Assembly (NCBI RefSeq): GCF_013170825.1
Contig: NZ_CP033365.1
Coordinates: forward strand, 4,724,001-4,788,000
Source of the DNA: Mesorhizobium sp. NZP2298
GTDB taxonomy: Bacteria > Pseudomonadota > Alphaproteobacteria > Rhizobiales > Rhizobiaceae
Direction of reading: 5' to 3'
DNA: 64,000 bases
The notes under the pieces are model-generated. The model was not told where the DNA came from, made no database searches, and was given only the letters and a program-made list of their open reading frames with translations. The position numbers and the translations under genes were made by a program. Shown in pieces: positions 1 to 10,117 of this stretch. Each line of letters starts with the position of its first letter. Positions within the stretch are counted from its first letter, which is position 1.

Positions 1-77
1 TCAATCCGGCAAAGCTTTGTTAACCTTAATAATGTGTAGTCAGGCTGTCGTGATGTCGTAAACGAAAGCTTGGTCCC

Positions 78-1382
78 GTGAACGCAACCGGTCAGTCCGC
101 AGTCTTCGGCAGGCGCAAGGAACCTCACACGATCATCATCGCGCGCGGCAACGAGATCAGGCATTTCACGATCCGGCCCTGGCTCGCGGCATTCATCGGT
201 TCAGCACTCGCCGCTATTGCCATCGGCTACCTCCTCGCCACATCCTATCTCGTGCTGCGCGACGACCTGATCGGCGCCACCACCGCGCGCCAGGCGCGCA
301 TGCAGCAGGCCTATGAAGACCGCATCTCGGCACTTCGCGCCCAGGTCGACCGCATCACCAGCCGCCAGTTGCTCGACCAGCAACTGATGGAAACCAAGGT
401 CAGCGAACTGCTTGAACGCCAGACACAGCTCAGCCAGCGGCACGGCCGTCTCGGCCCGCTGCTCGAACGCGCTGAGAATGAGGCCGGGACGGAGCCCGCC
501 GAAGATCCCGCAGCAGCCGTCAAGCCGGACAAGCACGCACAGGTGACCGGCAGTATCAGCCAGCCTGCGCAGAACTACGCGGTCGCCAGCCTGGGCGTGG
601 ACCGGGGTGCCGCCGACACCAGACCGTTCTCCTTGTGGTCGACCCGAACCGATCCACTGCCCAGCGATTCCGCCGCGGATCGCGCGGACAAGCTGTTCGT
701 TTCAATCAACCAGTCGCTCAAGTCCATCGAAAACGAACAACTCACGCGCATCAGCACGCTCGCCGACAATGCCTACAAGAGCGCGGATGCCATTCAGCAG
801 GCGCTGGCGGCGGCAGGGCTGCCGGTCGACAGCGATTTCGGCAAGAACGAGAGCGATGTCGGCGGCCCGCTGATCCCACTCGACAGTTCGATGATCTTCG
901 ACAGCAAGGTCAAGGAACTGGACGAAGCCCTGGATACGCTTGACCAATTAAAGAAGGAAGCGCGCCGGCTGCCGCTTGCCAACCCCGCCCCTGGCCACTC
1001 CGTCACCAGTCCGTTCGGCGTGCGCACGGATCCTATTCTCGGCACCGCCGCGCTGCACTCGGGAATGGACTTCAGGGCTCCCATCGGCATGCCGGCCAAG
1101 GTCACGGCGCCCGGCATTGTCACGAAGGCCGGCTGGAACGGGGGCTATGGCCGGATGGTGGAGGTCGACCACGGCAATGGTTTTGCGACCCGCTACGGAC
1201 ATCTGAGCGAAATCGACGTGACCGTGGGCGAGAAACTGGACGCCGGCGCCATCGTCGGCAAGACCGGCAGCAGCGGCCGCTCGACCGGCCCGCATCTGCA
1301 CTACGAAGTGCGCCACAATGGCGAAGCGATCGATCCCCTGCGCTTCCTCACGGTCGGCAAGAAGGTCGCCCAGTATCTCTGA
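78..1382 (+). CDS. M23 family metallopeptidase, membrane-anchored (LytM-type)
   Basis: Predicted peptidoglycan endopeptidase or amidase activator acting in the periplasm. One membrane segment lies near residues 33-58, followed by a coiled-coil-prone stretch (about 70-125) and a C-terminal LytM/M23 domain (about 305-425). The zinc motifs are visible: HSGMD (H-x3-D) and HLHYE (H-x-H). The order membrane anchor, coiled coil, M23 is that of envelope proteins that guide septal or side-wall hydrolysis. The start is GTG at 78, with no strong ribosome site. The gene stands alone, tail to tail with the next hydrolase. Family confident; substrate and exact role not shown. Confidence 0.9.
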   Translation: MNATGQSAVFGRRKEPHTIIIARGNEIRHFTIRPWLAAFIGSALAAIAIGYLLATSYLVLRDDLIGATTARQARMQQAYEDRISALRAQVDRITSRQLLDQQLMETKVSELLERQTQLSQRHGRLGPLLERAENEAGTEPAEDPAAAVKPDKHAQVTGSISQPAQNYAVASLGVDRGAADTRPFSLWSTRTDPLPSDSAADRADKLFVSINQSLKSIENEQLTRISTLADNAYKSADAIQQALAAAGLPVDSDFGKNESDVGGPLIPLDSSMIFDSKVKELDEALDTLDQLKKEARRLPLANPAPGHSVTSPFGVRTDPILGTAALHSGMDFRAPIGMPAKVTAPGIVTKAGWNGGYGRMVEVDHGNGFATRYGHLSEIDVTVGEKLDAGAIVGKTGSSGRSTGPHLHYEVRHNGEAIDPLRFLTVGKKVAQYL

Positions 1383-1449
1383 GGCGCGCAAGCCCGGGTT
1401 GGTAGGGCTCTCGTGCAAACCATGCATGAACCGGTCTTGGATCGCCTGA

Positions 1450-2688
1450 TCAGTCTGTGCTTCCTGGCTGTATCGACAGAAATCGGGTTGCCGCCGAAAT
1501 CAGAGTGGTCGCACCAATCTTCAAGGCGGCCTCGTCGACCCGAAACCGGGGATGGTGCAGCGGAAAGACCGATCCGACCTGCTCGTTGCGAATCCCAAGC
1601 CGGAAATAGACCGACGGGCGCTTCTCGCTGTAGTAGCCAAAATCGTCGGCAATGGTCCATCCGGGCGTGTTGAGAACATTGTCGGCGCCGATGCAGGCCT
1701 TGCCGCTGGCGGCAATCAGTTCGGCCATTTCGCCGTCGTTGACGACCCCAGGCTCGCCCTTGTGTATGGCGAGTTCCACACTGGCGCCGTGGCTCGCCGC
1801 CATGCCCTCGAGGATTTCGCGAACACGCCGCCAGGCCCGCTCGCGGGTTGCATCGCTGCCGCTGCGGATGGTCCCTTTCAAGGTGACCTTGCCGGCGATC
1901 ACATTGTAGGCGCTGCCGCCGTTGATACCGGTGACGGAAATGACCAGGGGATCGTAGGGATCAATCTCGCGCGAGACGATCTTCTGCAATTCACTCACCA
2001 TGGAGCAGGCCACGGCAATCGCATCGATTCCCTCATAGGGCTTTGCCGCATGGGCCGCCTCCCCGATGACGTCGGCGTCGAACGTATCGCACGCCAGCGT
2101 GTAGGGACCCGAGCGGACCGCGATCTTGCCTGATGGCGTATACGGATCGACGTGAAGGCAGATCGCGGCGTCGATATCGTCGAGCAGCCCCTCCTCCACC
2201 ACACGTTTGCCGCCCGAGGGCGAGTCCTCCTCGGCCGGTTGGAAAATGAGACGCACGGTGCCGCCAAAATCGGCCCTTGATTTATGGAGGTGCGCGGCAA
2301 CCGCGAAGCCCATCGATGCGTGGGCGTCGTGGCCGCACGCATGCATCACGCCTGGATTTGTCGAGGCATAATCGACGCCGGACTCTTCTTCGATCGGCAA
2401 GGCATCGATGTCGGCGCGAATGGCAATCTTTCGATTTGACGGCTTGCCTGTGCCGACAATATCGACGGCCAGGCCAAAGCCCGCGACATCGCGAATATCG
2501 GTCATTCCCTCGCCGGCCAGCTTCTGCCTGAGATAACGCTGCGTGTCGGCCTCGCGGTTCGACAATTCGGGATTGCGGTGCAAATGGCGCCGTATCTCGA
2601 TCATGCGATCGAGAAGCCCGGCGTCGATATCAACCTCGCCGGGACCGGCAACATCGCCTGCCATGGTCGAACCCTCAGGATCTGACAT
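1450..2688 (-). CDS. M20 family amidohydrolase (hippurate hydrolase-like)
   Basis: Di-zinc aminoacylase/carboxypeptidase of the M20D group. Metal-site motifs include RADIDALPIEE, MHACGHDAHAS and QPAEED in the expected order, and the 412-residue length is normal. It would release an amino acid or amine from an N-acyl conjugate in the cytoplasm. Its start overlaps the end of the upstream M24 gene by 14 bp, so the two are probably co-translated and act on one substrate. Substrate unknown. Confidence 0.88.
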   Translation of the reverse strand: MSDPEGSTMAGDVAGPGEVDIDAGLLDRMIEIRRHLHRNPELSNREADTQRYLRQKLAGEGMTDIRDVAGFGLAVDIVGTGKPSNRKIAIRADIDALPIEEESGVDYASTNPGVMHACGHDAHASMGFAVAAHLHKSRADFGGTVRLIFQPAEEDSPSGGKRVVEEGLLDDIDAAICLHVDPYTPSGKIAVRSGPYTLACDTFDADVIGEAAHAAKPYEGIDAIAVACSMVSELQKIVSREIDPYDPLVISVTGINGGSAYNVIAGKVTLKGTIRSGSDATRERAWRRVREILEGMAASHGASVELAIHKGEPGVVNDGEMAELIAASGKACIGADNVLNTPGWTIADDFGYYSEKRPSVYFRLGIRNEQVGSVFPLHHPRFRVDEAALKIGATTLISAATRFLSIQPGSTD

Positions 2689-3853
2689 GGATCTCTCGCG
2701 GGAACTTCGTCAGGGTCTCATGGCCGGTTTCGGTCACCAGGATGGTCTCGGAGACCTCGATGCCCCAGCCATCCATCCACATGCCGAGGATGGAATGAAG
2801 GACGTTGCCGGGTTGAAGTACCGTCTTGTCGCCGGGCCTGAGGCTGATCGTGTGCTCGCCCCAATCCGGCGGATAGGCAACGCCGATGGAATAGCCGATA
2901 CGCGATTCCTTCTTCAGCCCGTAGCGCTGGATGACCTTGCGCCACGCACCCTCGACCGCTTCGGCAGATGTTCCCGGCCTGACCGCATCGAGAACCGCGT
3001 CCATGCCCTCGATCACCGCCTTCGCCGTGTCCGAGACACGCGTCGGCGTCTTGCCGAGTTGCATCGTTCTTGCCAGCCCGGCCGCATAGCGGCGGCAGAC
3101 GCCGGCCAGCTCCAGCGCAATCGTCTCGTTATCTCCAAACCGCCTGTCGCTCCACATGATGTGCGGGGCCGAGGCATTCTCGCCGCCGAGGATTGTCGGC
3201 GGAAGGGCGGTGATGTCGCCCGCGAAATCCGGGCTGCCGGCGATCTGCGCCGCCTGGATGGCAGCAATGGCATCGCATTCGCGCACACCAGGCGCGATCA
3301 CCTCGAAGGCCCGCGCGACGGCCGCCTCGGCCAGGGTCGATGCCTTGCGCAGATAGGCGATCTCGGGCGCCGATTTGACCGCGCGGATCCAGTTCACCAG
3401 AAGGTCGGCATCGTGCCATTTGGCGTTGGGAAGGCCGGCGACGAGCCTGGCATGTGCCTTTGGCGAGAAATAATAGGCTTCGAGTTCAACGCCGATATGT
3501 CTGACACCCCATCCCTTGGCGGCGATCCAGTTCGCGATCCAGTCCATGGGATGGCGATCGGCACGCTGAACATGATCTTCCGGGAAGCCAACCACGTTCT
3601 CGGGCTTCATCCATGCCGTCAGAAGACCACCAGCCGCATCCATGGCGCGGCCGATCCAGACCGGCTCGACCTCCTCCAAGGGAACCAGCACCACCTGCGG
3701 CGTGTAGAATGACCAGCCATCATAGCCGGTGATGTAATGCTGGTTGGCAACGTCGTTGACGACAAGAAGCTCGAGACCGCGCCTCGCCATCTCGGTGCGG
3801 ATCTTGCGAAGCCGCTGCTGGTACTCGTCGCGGGCAAACGGCAGTTCGATCAT
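2675..3853 (-). CDS. M24 family hydrolase, ectoine hydrolase/creatinase-like
   Basis: Pita-bread-fold metallohydrolase of the M24 superfamily (Xaa-Pro peptidase, creatinase, ectoine hydrolase DoeA/EutD). It starts MIELPFARDEYQQRL and keeps stretches I associate with DoeA-type proteins, such as GYDGWSFYTPQ, RHPMDW and YPPDWGEHT. Length (392 residues) fits. It is first in a two-gene unit with the M20 amidohydrolase, an arrangement that would suit sequential opening and deacylation of a cyclic or N-acyl amino acid. A DoeB-type deacetylase and an ectoine transporter are not next to it, so the ectoine assignment is tentative. Confidence 0.8.
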   Translation of the reverse strand: MIELPFARDEYQQRLRKIRTEMARRGLELLVVNDVANQHYITGYDGWSFYTPQVVLVPLEEVEPVWIGRAMDAAGGLLTAWMKPENVVGFPEDHVQRADRHPMDWIANWIAAKGWGVRHIGVELEAYYFSPKAHARLVAGLPNAKWHDADLLVNWIRAVKSAPEIAYLRKASTLAEAAVARAFEVIAPGVRECDAIAAIQAAQIAGSPDFAGDITALPPTILGGENASAPHIMWSDRRFGDNETIALELAGVCRRYAAGLARTMQLGKTPTRVSDTAKAVIEGMDAVLDAVRPGTSAEAVEGAWRKVIQRYGLKKESRIGYSIGVAYPPDWGEHTISLRPGDKTVLQPGNVLHSILGMWMDGWGIEVSETILVTETGHETLTKFPREIHVRS

Positions 3854-4068
3854 CTTTGCTCCATACTCTGTTCAACGGTTGCGAGGCTCCACCATTGAAG
3901 CGTTTTGCCGTGACGGCAATCGGCCAAGGGCGACAGGTGAACAGGTCCTAGGCCGATACGACCTACGTCCCCTCGGGAGCTTGGGATGCTGCTTCAATTT
4001 TATTTTTGAATTCCATTTGACTGAATAAATCTTTGGTGCGAACCTCGCGTCAACCGAGGGCGCAAGGC

Positions 4069-5235
4069 ATGGCATTGCGGGGGACCAATCAGGAGTTCGG
4101 GCGGCCGTACAACCGGCGCATCGTGCTTGAGTCCATCCGCCTTCATGGACCGATAGCCCGTGGCGAAATCGCCAACCGCGTCGGGCTTACGGTCCAAACG
4201 GTCTCGACCATCGTTCGTGAATTGGAAGAGCAGGGCTACATCCTCTCGGTGCGCGAAGAGCCGAAGGGGCGCGGCCTGCCCCCTGCGACGCTGCGGATCA
4301 ATCCCGAGGGCGGCTATGCCGTCGGCATCCACATCACCCCGCTCGGCATCAATGCGGCCTTGATCAATCTGCGTGGCGACGTGATCGAGAGCACCTATCG
4401 CGAGGCCCCGAACGCGACGCCGGACCATGCCTTCGACCTCATCGGCGCGATGGTGATCGAATTGATCAGGTTGCGGGCCGGAGGACGGGTGCTTGGGGTC
4501 GGCCTGGCCCTGCCCGGCCCATTCGGCGTCGAATCCATGAGTTTTGTCGGCCCGACCACCATGACCGGCTGGAAGGATGTGGCGCTACGCGAGCGGCTGG
4601 CGGCCTCGACCGGGCTGCCGGCCTTCTTCGAAACCGACATGGTGGCGGCGGCCATGGGCGAGCGGCTCTACGGCCTCGGCGCTCAATTCTCTGAATATTA
4701 CTACCTCTATTTCGGCGTCGGCCTTGGCGGCGTCATGGTTCACGACGGCAGCCCGCTGCGTGGCGCCTGGGGAAATGCCGGCGAGGTCGGGCACATTCCC
4801 GTCGTTCCCGGCGGCGAGGCCTGCCCCTGCGGCAACCGGGGCTGTCTCGAAAGATACCTCTCGCTCGAGGCGCTCCGGCGCTGGAACGGCGGCGAGGCCG
4901 ATTGGGTCGCGGAAGTCGCACCGATCTTTCACAATGCCATTGCCGTCATCGAGAATCTCTTCGACCCCGAAACGGTCATCCTCGGCGGGCTGGCATCCAC
5001 TGACCTGCTTGAACGGCTGGCTGGCTCGACCGACGGTCTCCACAATTCCGTCTCCGCGCGCAAGGACCGCACGACGCCCCGGGTCATGGTCGCACGCGGC
5101 GGGCAACATTCGGTATTGCGCGGTGCCGCCGCCCTCGCTGTTTCCGGAGTGCTGTCGCCCCGCTTCGGCCAGATGTTCACGGCCGAGCGCGAACGCGGCC
5201 GCGATCTCCTCGCGGCCAAGGAGATTGCCGCATGA
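4069..5235 (+). CDS. ROK family transcriptional regulator
   Basis: Sugar-responsive repressor. An N-terminal winged helix (about residues 15-65) precedes a ROK sugar-kinase-like domain with the zinc motif CPCGNRGCLE. I prefer ATG 4069 because a GAGGG ribosome site lies 8 bases upstream; an in-frame TTG at 4033 would add 12 residues. The stop overlaps the start of the ABC ATPase gene (ATGA), so regulator and transporter form one transcript. By analogy with FrcR-type ROK proteins it probably controls its own operon in response to the imported sugar or its phosphate. Confidence 0.9.
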   Translation: MALRGTNQEFGRPYNRRIVLESIRLHGPIARGEIANRVGLTVQTVSTIVRELEEQGYILSVREEPKGRGLPPATLRINPEGGYAVGIHITPLGINAALINLRGDVIESTYREAPNATPDHAFDLIGAMVIELIRLRAGGRVLGVGLALPGPFGVESMSFVGPTTMTGWKDVALRERLAASTGLPAFFETDMVAAAMGERLYGLGAQFSEYYYLYFGVGLGGVMVHDGSPLRGAWGNAGEVGHIPVVPGGEACPCGNRGCLERYLSLEALRRWNGGEADWVAEVAPIFHNAIAVIENLFDPETVILGGLASTDLLERLAGSTDGLHNSVSARKDRTTPRVMVARGGQHSVLRGAAALAVSGVLSPRFGQMFTAERERGRDLLAAKEIAA

Positions 5236-5996
5236 GCGAACCGCTGCTGGTACTCGACAACGTCACCAAGAACTACGGCGCGATCGAAGCGCTCAAGGGG
5301 ATCAGTTTCTCCATCGGCAAGGGCGAGGTCGTGGCGCTGCTCGGCGATAACGGCGCCGGCAAATCGACGCTCGTCAAGATCATCGCCGGCGGGCTGGAGC
5401 CGACCTCCGGCCGCATGCTGTTCGAGGGCAAGGAGTTTCTTGCCAGATCGCCGGCCGAGGCGAAGGCGGCGGGCATCGAAACCGTCTACCAGGACCTGTC
5501 GCTGTGCACCAATGTCGACGTGGTGGCGAATTTCTTCATGGGCCGTGAGATCACCAGGAAGGTCCTGGGCATTCCCGTGCTCGACGAGCGCGCCATGGAG
5601 GCCGTCGTCGCGAAGGCGCTGGCCAGCGCCGGCACCCGCATTCCATCACTGCGCACCAACGTCGAGCATCTCTCGGGCGGCCAGCGCCAGGCCATCGAAC
5701 TCAACCGGTTCGTGCATTGGGGCGGCAAGCTGGTGCTTCTCGACGAGCCGTTCGCCGCCCTTGGCGTCGAGCAGACGCGGCGCGGCCTCGACATGATCCG
5801 CCAGGTGGCGAGCCAGGGCATCGGCGTCGTCATCATCACCCATATCATGCAGCAGGCTTTTCAGGTCGCCGACCGAATCGTGGTGATCCGCCAAGGTATC
5901 GTGGCCGGCGATGTCGCCAGAAACAAAACAAGTCCCGATGCGGTGATCAACATGATCACCGGCGAGACGCTTGCCGGTGCCGGACCGGCTGGCTGA
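5232..5996 (+). CDS. Sugar ABC transporter ATP-binding protein (single domain, FrcA-like)
   Basis: Cytoplasmic ATPase of a CUT2-type monosaccharide importer. Visible motifs: Walker [10 protein letters not shown], signature LSGGQ, Walker B LVLLDEP and the switch histidine in IITH. At 254 residues it has one nucleotide-binding domain, unlike the fused two-domain RbsA/XylG proteins; single-domain forms such as rhizobial FrcA are known. It overlaps the ROK gene by 4 bp and is followed by the binding-protein gene. Confidence 0.92.
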   Translation: MSEPLLVLDNVTKNYGAIEALKGISFSIGKGEVVALLGDNGAGKSTLVKIIAGGLEPTSGRMLFEGKEFLARSPAEAKAAGIETVYQDLSLCTNVDVVANFFMGREITRKVLGIPVLDERAMEAVVAKALASAGTRIPSLRTNVEHLSGGQRQAIELNRFVHWGGKLVLLDEPFAALGVEQTRRGLDMIRQVASQGIGVVIITHIMQQAFQVADRIVVIRQGIVAGDVARNKTSPDAVINMITGETLAGAGPAG

Positions 5997-6036
5997 GGGA
6001 CAAAAAGAGGGGTCCGGCTCAACAGGAGCGAACGAC

Positions 6037-7077
6037 ATGAAGCGAATACTTCTTGCTGTCTTCGGTATCCTGGCACTGGCCTTTGCCACGCTCACGCCGG
6101 CATTCGCCCAGTCCAAGGGGACCGTCTACTATATGGTGCCGACATTGCTGGACGAGTTCCAGACCGGCTCGGTGACCGCGCTGGAGCTGTTCCTGAAACA
6201 GGTCGGCTACGAGATAAAGACGCTGAACGCCGACAACAAGACCGACGCCCAGCAATCGCAGATGAACGACGTCATCGCGCTGAAGCCAAAGGCGATCATC
6301 CTGGCGGCGGTCGATTTCAACGCTCTGAAGCCGTCCATCGAGGCCGCACGCGCCGCCGGCATCCCGGTGGTCGAGTTCGACCGCCAGATCACGTCGACAC
6401 CTTCCGACTTCACCTCGGTGGCGGGTACCGTCGAGATCGGCCATATCGCCGCCGACCAGGCGCAGAAGCTGTTGAAGGCGAAGAACGGATCGGTGAAGGG
6501 CAAGGTGCTACAGGTACTCGGCGATCCTGGCGATCCCTACACGCTCGACATCCAGAAGGGTTTCGAGGAGAAGATGAAGGCATTCCCCGACGTCAAGATC
6601 ATCTCGCTGCCGGCCATGCAGTGGGAAGCCAGCAATGCCGGCACCATCGTCGCCGACCAGATGCTGGCCAACCCCGACATCGACCTGATCTTCAGCCATG
6701 CCGCGCATCTCTCGGTCGCCGCCGTCGCGTCGCTCGAAGCCGCCGGCAAAAAGCCGGGCGACGTCATGCTGATGAGTTCGAATGGCGCGCCGGTCGGCCT
6801 CGACCTGATCCGCAAGGGTTGGCTCAACGTCGAAGTCGAGCAGCCGCTCTACGCGCAGGCCGCGGCCGTCGCCATGTTCATGGACAAGGTCGCCAACAAG
6901 CAGGAGATCAAGCCCGGCGACTACGACGTGCTGGGCCTGAAATCGACCGTGACCAAAGAAGCGTGGGGGCCGAACATCAAGATCCCGGGTGCCGCCATCA
7001 CCAAGGAAAACGTCGACAATCCGGCCTTCTGGGGCAACCAGAAGGCGCCGACGGATACCGTCAAACCGGTCGAATAG
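6037..7077 (+). CDS. Sugar ABC transporter substrate-binding protein
   Basis: Periplasmic binding protein of the ribose/galactose type (Peripla_BP_4). A Sec signal peptide ends near TPAFA-QSK. The start at 6037 is set by an AGGAG site about 8 bases upstream (longer in-frame starts would run into the previous gene). Mature length of about 320 residues is normal. The ligand is not predictable from sequence alone; the neighbouring ROK and SDR genes suggest a monosaccharide or sugar alcohol. Confidence 0.92.
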   Translation: MKRILLAVFGILALAFATLTPAFAQSKGTVYYMVPTLLDEFQTGSVTALELFLKQVGYEIKTLNADNKTDAQQSQMNDVIALKPKAIILAAVDFNALKPSIEAARAAGIPVVEFDRQITSTPSDFTSVAGTVEIGHIAADQAQKLLKAKNGSVKGKVLQVLGDPGDPYTLDIQKGFEEKMKAFPDVKIISLPAMQWEASNAGTIVADQMLANPDIDLIFSHAAHLSVAAVASLEAAGKKPGDVMLMSSNGAPVGLDLIRKGWLNVEVEQPLYAQAAAVAMFMDKVANKQEIKPGDYDVLGLKSTVTKEAWGPNIKIPGAAITKENVDNPAFWGNQKAPTDTVKPVE

Positions 7078-7093
7078 GCCGGTCGCATAAGGT

Positions 7094-7118
7094 GCTCCGG
7101 ACCAAAGTGGTCCGGAGC
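7094..7118 (+). terminator. Intercistronic stem-loop after the binding-protein gene
   Basis: A perfect 10-bp stem (GCTCCGGACC/GGTCCGGAGC) with a 5-base loop, 17 bases after the stop of the binding-protein gene and upstream of the permease. There is no T-run, so it is more likely a 3'-end stabiliser or partial attenuator that keeps binding protein in excess over permease than a full terminator. Confidence 0.5.
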
Positions 7119-7130
7119 CGCTTCTCCGCA

Positions 7131-7182
7131 ACATCAATCCGCGCAAGATCGTCACCGAAATCGATTTTCGGGGTTCATGCGC
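7131..7182. repeat. Short palindromic intergenic repeat (rhizobial mosaic type)
   Basis: Contains CCGAAATCGATTTTCGG, a near-perfect palindrome, followed by TTCATGCGCC. The pattern of a CCGAAAA-type palindrome ending in CATGCGC resembles the larger repeat at 30563 and known rhizobial intergenic mosaic elements. Because the CATGCGC end belongs to the repeat, the ATG at 7177 is a doubtful start for the permease. Confidence 0.4.
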
Positions 7183-7197
7183 CAGCCGGATCAGCTC

Positions 7198-8193
7198 ATG
7201 AACCCCCGCACCCGCCAAGCCTTGGAGTTCGTTCTCGACAACCTTGTCTGGTTCATGCTGGTCTTCGTGCTGGTGGTCTTCTCCATCTTCATCCCGAACT
7301 ATTTCCAGCTCGGCATCTTCGCCAACATCATCGAGGCTTCGAGCGTGCTCGGCGTCATGTCGATCGGCCTGGCGCTGGTCATCATCGCCGGGCACATGGA
7401 CCTGTCGGTCGAATCCGTCGCGGCGCTCAGCGCCATGGCGGTGGGCATCCTGTTCTGCTCGTCCGGCATCGGCCTCGGCATCCAATTGCACCCCGAATGG
7501 CTGATGGTTCCGGTGTCGCTGCTGCTGGCTCTGGCCGTCGGCGGTCTGATCGGCGCCTTCAACGGGTTTCTGGTCGTCAAGGTCAAGATGAGCGCCTTCA
7601 TCATCACGCTGGCGTCCTACATCTGGGTGCGCGGCCTGGTGCTGGTTATTTCGGGCGGCCGCTCGGCTCAGGATTTGGCACCCGCCATCCGCTGGTTCGG
7701 CATCCAACGGCTGATCGGCCTGCCGCTGACGGCCTGGATCGCCATCGCTTGTTTCGTCGTCTTCTCGCTGATCATGGCCAAGACGCCGTTCGGCCGGCAC
7801 CTCGTGATGATCGGCGGCAACGAGACGGCGACCTTCCGCGCCGGCATCCGGGTCAACCGAAACCTCATCATCGCCTTCGTGCTTGCCGGCGCCATCGCTG
7901 GCCTTGCCGGCTGGCTGCTGGCGATCCGCACCTCGGGCGCCACCGCAAATCTCGGCGTCGGGCTGCTGTTCAACGCCTTTGCCGCGGTCGTCATCGGCGG
8001 CGTCAGCCTGAAAGGCGGCGTCGGCACCTTGCCCGGCGTCTATGCCGGCGTGCTCCTGCTCTCGGCCATCAACACGGCGATCAACCTGATGGGACTGCCG
8101 GCCAACTTCACCCAGGTCATCCACGGCCTGCTGGTGCTGGCCGCGGTGCTGCTCGACGCATTCAAGCAAACCATTCGCCAAAGACTCGCATGA
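7198..8193 (+). CDS. Sugar ABC transporter permease (CUT2/RbsC family)
   Basis: Integral membrane permease (BPD_transp_2 type) with about 8-10 hydrophobic segments over 331 residues. The EAA-like region GNETATFRAGIRVNR and the late glycine-rich segment GGVSLKGGVGTLPG are typical of RbsC relatives. The start was set at ATG 7198; ATG 7177 lies inside a palindromic repeat. It completes the importer with the preceding ATPase and binding protein. Confidence 0.9.
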   Translation: MNPRTRQALEFVLDNLVWFMLVFVLVVFSIFIPNYFQLGIFANIIEASSVLGVMSIGLALVIIAGHMDLSVESVAALSAMAVGILFCSSGIGLGIQLHPEWLMVPVSLLLALAVGGLIGAFNGFLVVKVKMSAFIITLASYIWVRGLVLVISGGRSAQDLAPAIRWFGIQRLIGLPLTAWIAIACFVVFSLIMAKTPFGRHLVMIGGNETATFRAGIRVNRNLIIAFVLAGAIAGLAGWLLAIRTSGATANLGVGLLFNAFAAVVIGGVSLKGGVGTLPGVYAGVLLLSAINTAINLMGLPANFTQVIHGLLVLAAVLLDAFKQTIRQRLA

Positions 8194-8206
8194 CAGGACG
8201 GCTCGC

Positions 8207-8977
8207 ATGACCGGAAGACTGAAGGACAAGGTGGCGCTGATCGTCGGCAGCGCGCGCGGCATCGGCAAGGGAATCGCGCTTCGCTTCGCCGAAGAAGGCG
8301 CAAGTCTGGTCCTCGCCGACACCGAGGCCGAGGCCGGGCAAGCGACAGCCGACGAACTGGGCGTGCCCTTCATCCGCACCGACATCTCGCAAATGGCCGA
8401 CGCGGAGGCCGCGGTGGCACTGGCGCTGAAGCGTCACGGCCGCCTCGATATCATCGTGCAGAATGCCGGTATCTATCCCTGGCAGTTGATCGAAAACACC
8501 AGCGCCGACGACTGGGACCGCGTGATGGCCGTCAATCTGCGCGGCACGTTCAATGCCAGCCGCGCGGCACTGGTGCCAATGAAGGCGCAGCGCTCCGGGC
8601 GCATGCTCTACACCTCCTCCATCACCGGCCCGCACGTGACCAGTCCCGGCCATGGCCATTATTCGGCCAGCAAGGCGGGCATCAACGGCTTCATCCGGGC
8701 GGCGGCGCTGGAATTCTCCGGCTACGGCATCACCGTCAACGGCGTCGAGCCCGGCAACATCCTCACAGAGGCCATCCAGCAGCATCGCGGCGCCGCCTAT
8801 ATCAAGAACATGGAGGATTCCATCCCGCTCGGCCGCCTCGGCAGCCCGCGCGACGTCGCCAATGCCTTCCTGTTCCTGGCCTCGGACGATGCCAGCTACA
8901 TCACCGGCACGACCATCGTCGTCGACGGCGGGCAGTTGCTGCCCGAGGGCAAGGATTTCCGGATGGCGCCGCCGTGA
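8207..8977 (+). CDS. SDR family oxidoreductase (sugar/polyol dehydrogenase-like)
   Basis: Classical short-chain dehydrogenase of 256 residues. NAD(P) site VGSARGIGKG, structural NAG motif, and active-site YSASK with upstream serine (SSITG) are all present, and the C-terminal segment TTIVVDGGQ is typical. It begins 13 bases after the permease stop, so it is the last gene of the ROK-ABC operon and probably oxidises the imported sugar or polyol. Annotation as a FabG-like reductase would be equally valid by similarity alone. Confidence 0.88.
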   Translation: MTGRLKDKVALIVGSARGIGKGIALRFAEEGASLVLADTEAEAGQATADELGVPFIRTDISQMADAEAAVALALKRHGRLDIIVQNAGIYPWQLIENTSADDWDRVMAVNLRGTFNASRAALVPMKAQRSGRMLYTSSITGPHVTSPGHGHYSASKAGINGFIRAAALEFSGYGITVNGVEPGNILTEAIQQHRGAAYIKNMEDSIPLGRLGSPRDVANAFLFLASDDASYITGTTIVVDGGQLLPEGKDFRMAPP

Positions 8978-9042
8978 TTCCGTAAACCTGCGAGGGAAAG
9001 TCGCCGCTCTTTCCGTCGCCGCTCCGCGGCTTCCTGCAAGGC

Positions 9043-9720
9043 TTACCGAAACCAGTTGAACAGTTGTTCGAGCATTCCGGGCGGTTCCAGCGAGAACACG
9101 GCACGAAATGTCGTCGGCCGATCGCTGGAAAATGCCGATGCAAGCGGGCGAGAATAGGATGCCGTCCGTCCGTCATCCGATATCGTGCCACTTGTCTCGA
9201 TGATGCGCGGAGCCGTCACCGTCCATGCAATATGCCTGCCTGACATCTTCGCCAATATGAGGGTCTGCAGCCCTTGCGCCATCGGATCGTCGGCATACTT
9301 GTCGGTTGGCTTGAGACTGGGGAAATTGACGACGAATTCGTAATTGTCCCCTACTCGATTGAGCTGCACGCCTTGCTTCTTGTCTCCTCCGACACTGGCG
9401 TTCGAAAGAGCCGCAACGAGATCGTCTGTCTTGCCGGAGAAAAACAGCGAGCAGACCTCATCGCGGCCCTCGGTTTTCTGCTCGGCGGTTCCGGTTATGC
9501 CCGGCGACGACAACAGCTTGTCGGAACTGCACCATTTGCCGTTCGCGTTCTTGGCCATCGCCAGTAGCGAAGCATCCACCGCTATCCGGATATTGGCCGT
9601 CGCGGTCCCATCGCGCCGGAATGCCAGATCCTGCTTCATGTCGAAGCAGCCCGCCACCAACAGACATCCGACCAGCGAGACCACGATGTTGCGACGAACA
9701 GGGAATATCCAAAAACGCAT
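9043..9720 (-). CDS. Putative lipoprotein, function unknown
   Basis: 225 residues with a lipoprotein signal: a basic N-terminus, hydrophobic core and lipobox LVAGC, then a soluble domain with two cysteines (WCSS, VCSLFF). I place the start at ATG 9720 because the longer frame would run into the tRNA-Val gene. The pattern GCFDMKQDLAFRRDGTA resembles small envelope lipoproteins seen in rhizobia, but I recognise no characterised family. Single gene. Confidence 0.7.
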   Translation of the reverse strand: MRFWIFPVRRNIVVSLVGCLLVAGCFDMKQDLAFRRDGTATANIRIAVDASLLAMAKNANGKWCSSDKLLSSPGITGTAEQKTEGRDEVCSLFFSGKTDDLVAALSNASVGGDKKQGVQLNRVGDNYEFVVNFPSLKPTDKYADDPMAQGLQTLILAKMSGRHIAWTVTAPRIIETSGTISDDGRTASYSRPLASAFSSDRPTTFRAVFSLEPPGMLEQLFNWFR

Positions 9721-9825
9721 CACATCTACGTTCAAAACTTGGCTCGGTGTCTCTTTTCGCGGCACCCTTCGCAAAAAGCGGCCAGCCGACGATGCGAAAT
9801 AACCTATAAAAACCATAAGACTATT

Positions 9826-9901
<76 letters not shown>

Positions 9902-10117
9902 GCTCCGGCGCGACCTTTAAGCGGTCGGGACCGGGTTCGCAAGGCCAAATGAACAGCCGACGCCGTGTTCGCACGCCGGATTTGTTCACAGAATGGGGGC
10001 TGTCAAAAAACCTTCTCCAGTTTGTGTTTATGATGGTTTGGTGCGCTTGACACCCGGAGGCGAACCCCTTATCCACCGCCCCAACGACGAACACGGCTGA
10101 CACGTGCTCGTCAATGC

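Noticed and set aside
6508..8385. A 625-codon minus-strand frame
   Set aside because: Antisense to the sugar-binding protein and permease genes; low-complexity Asp/His/Gln-rich translation.
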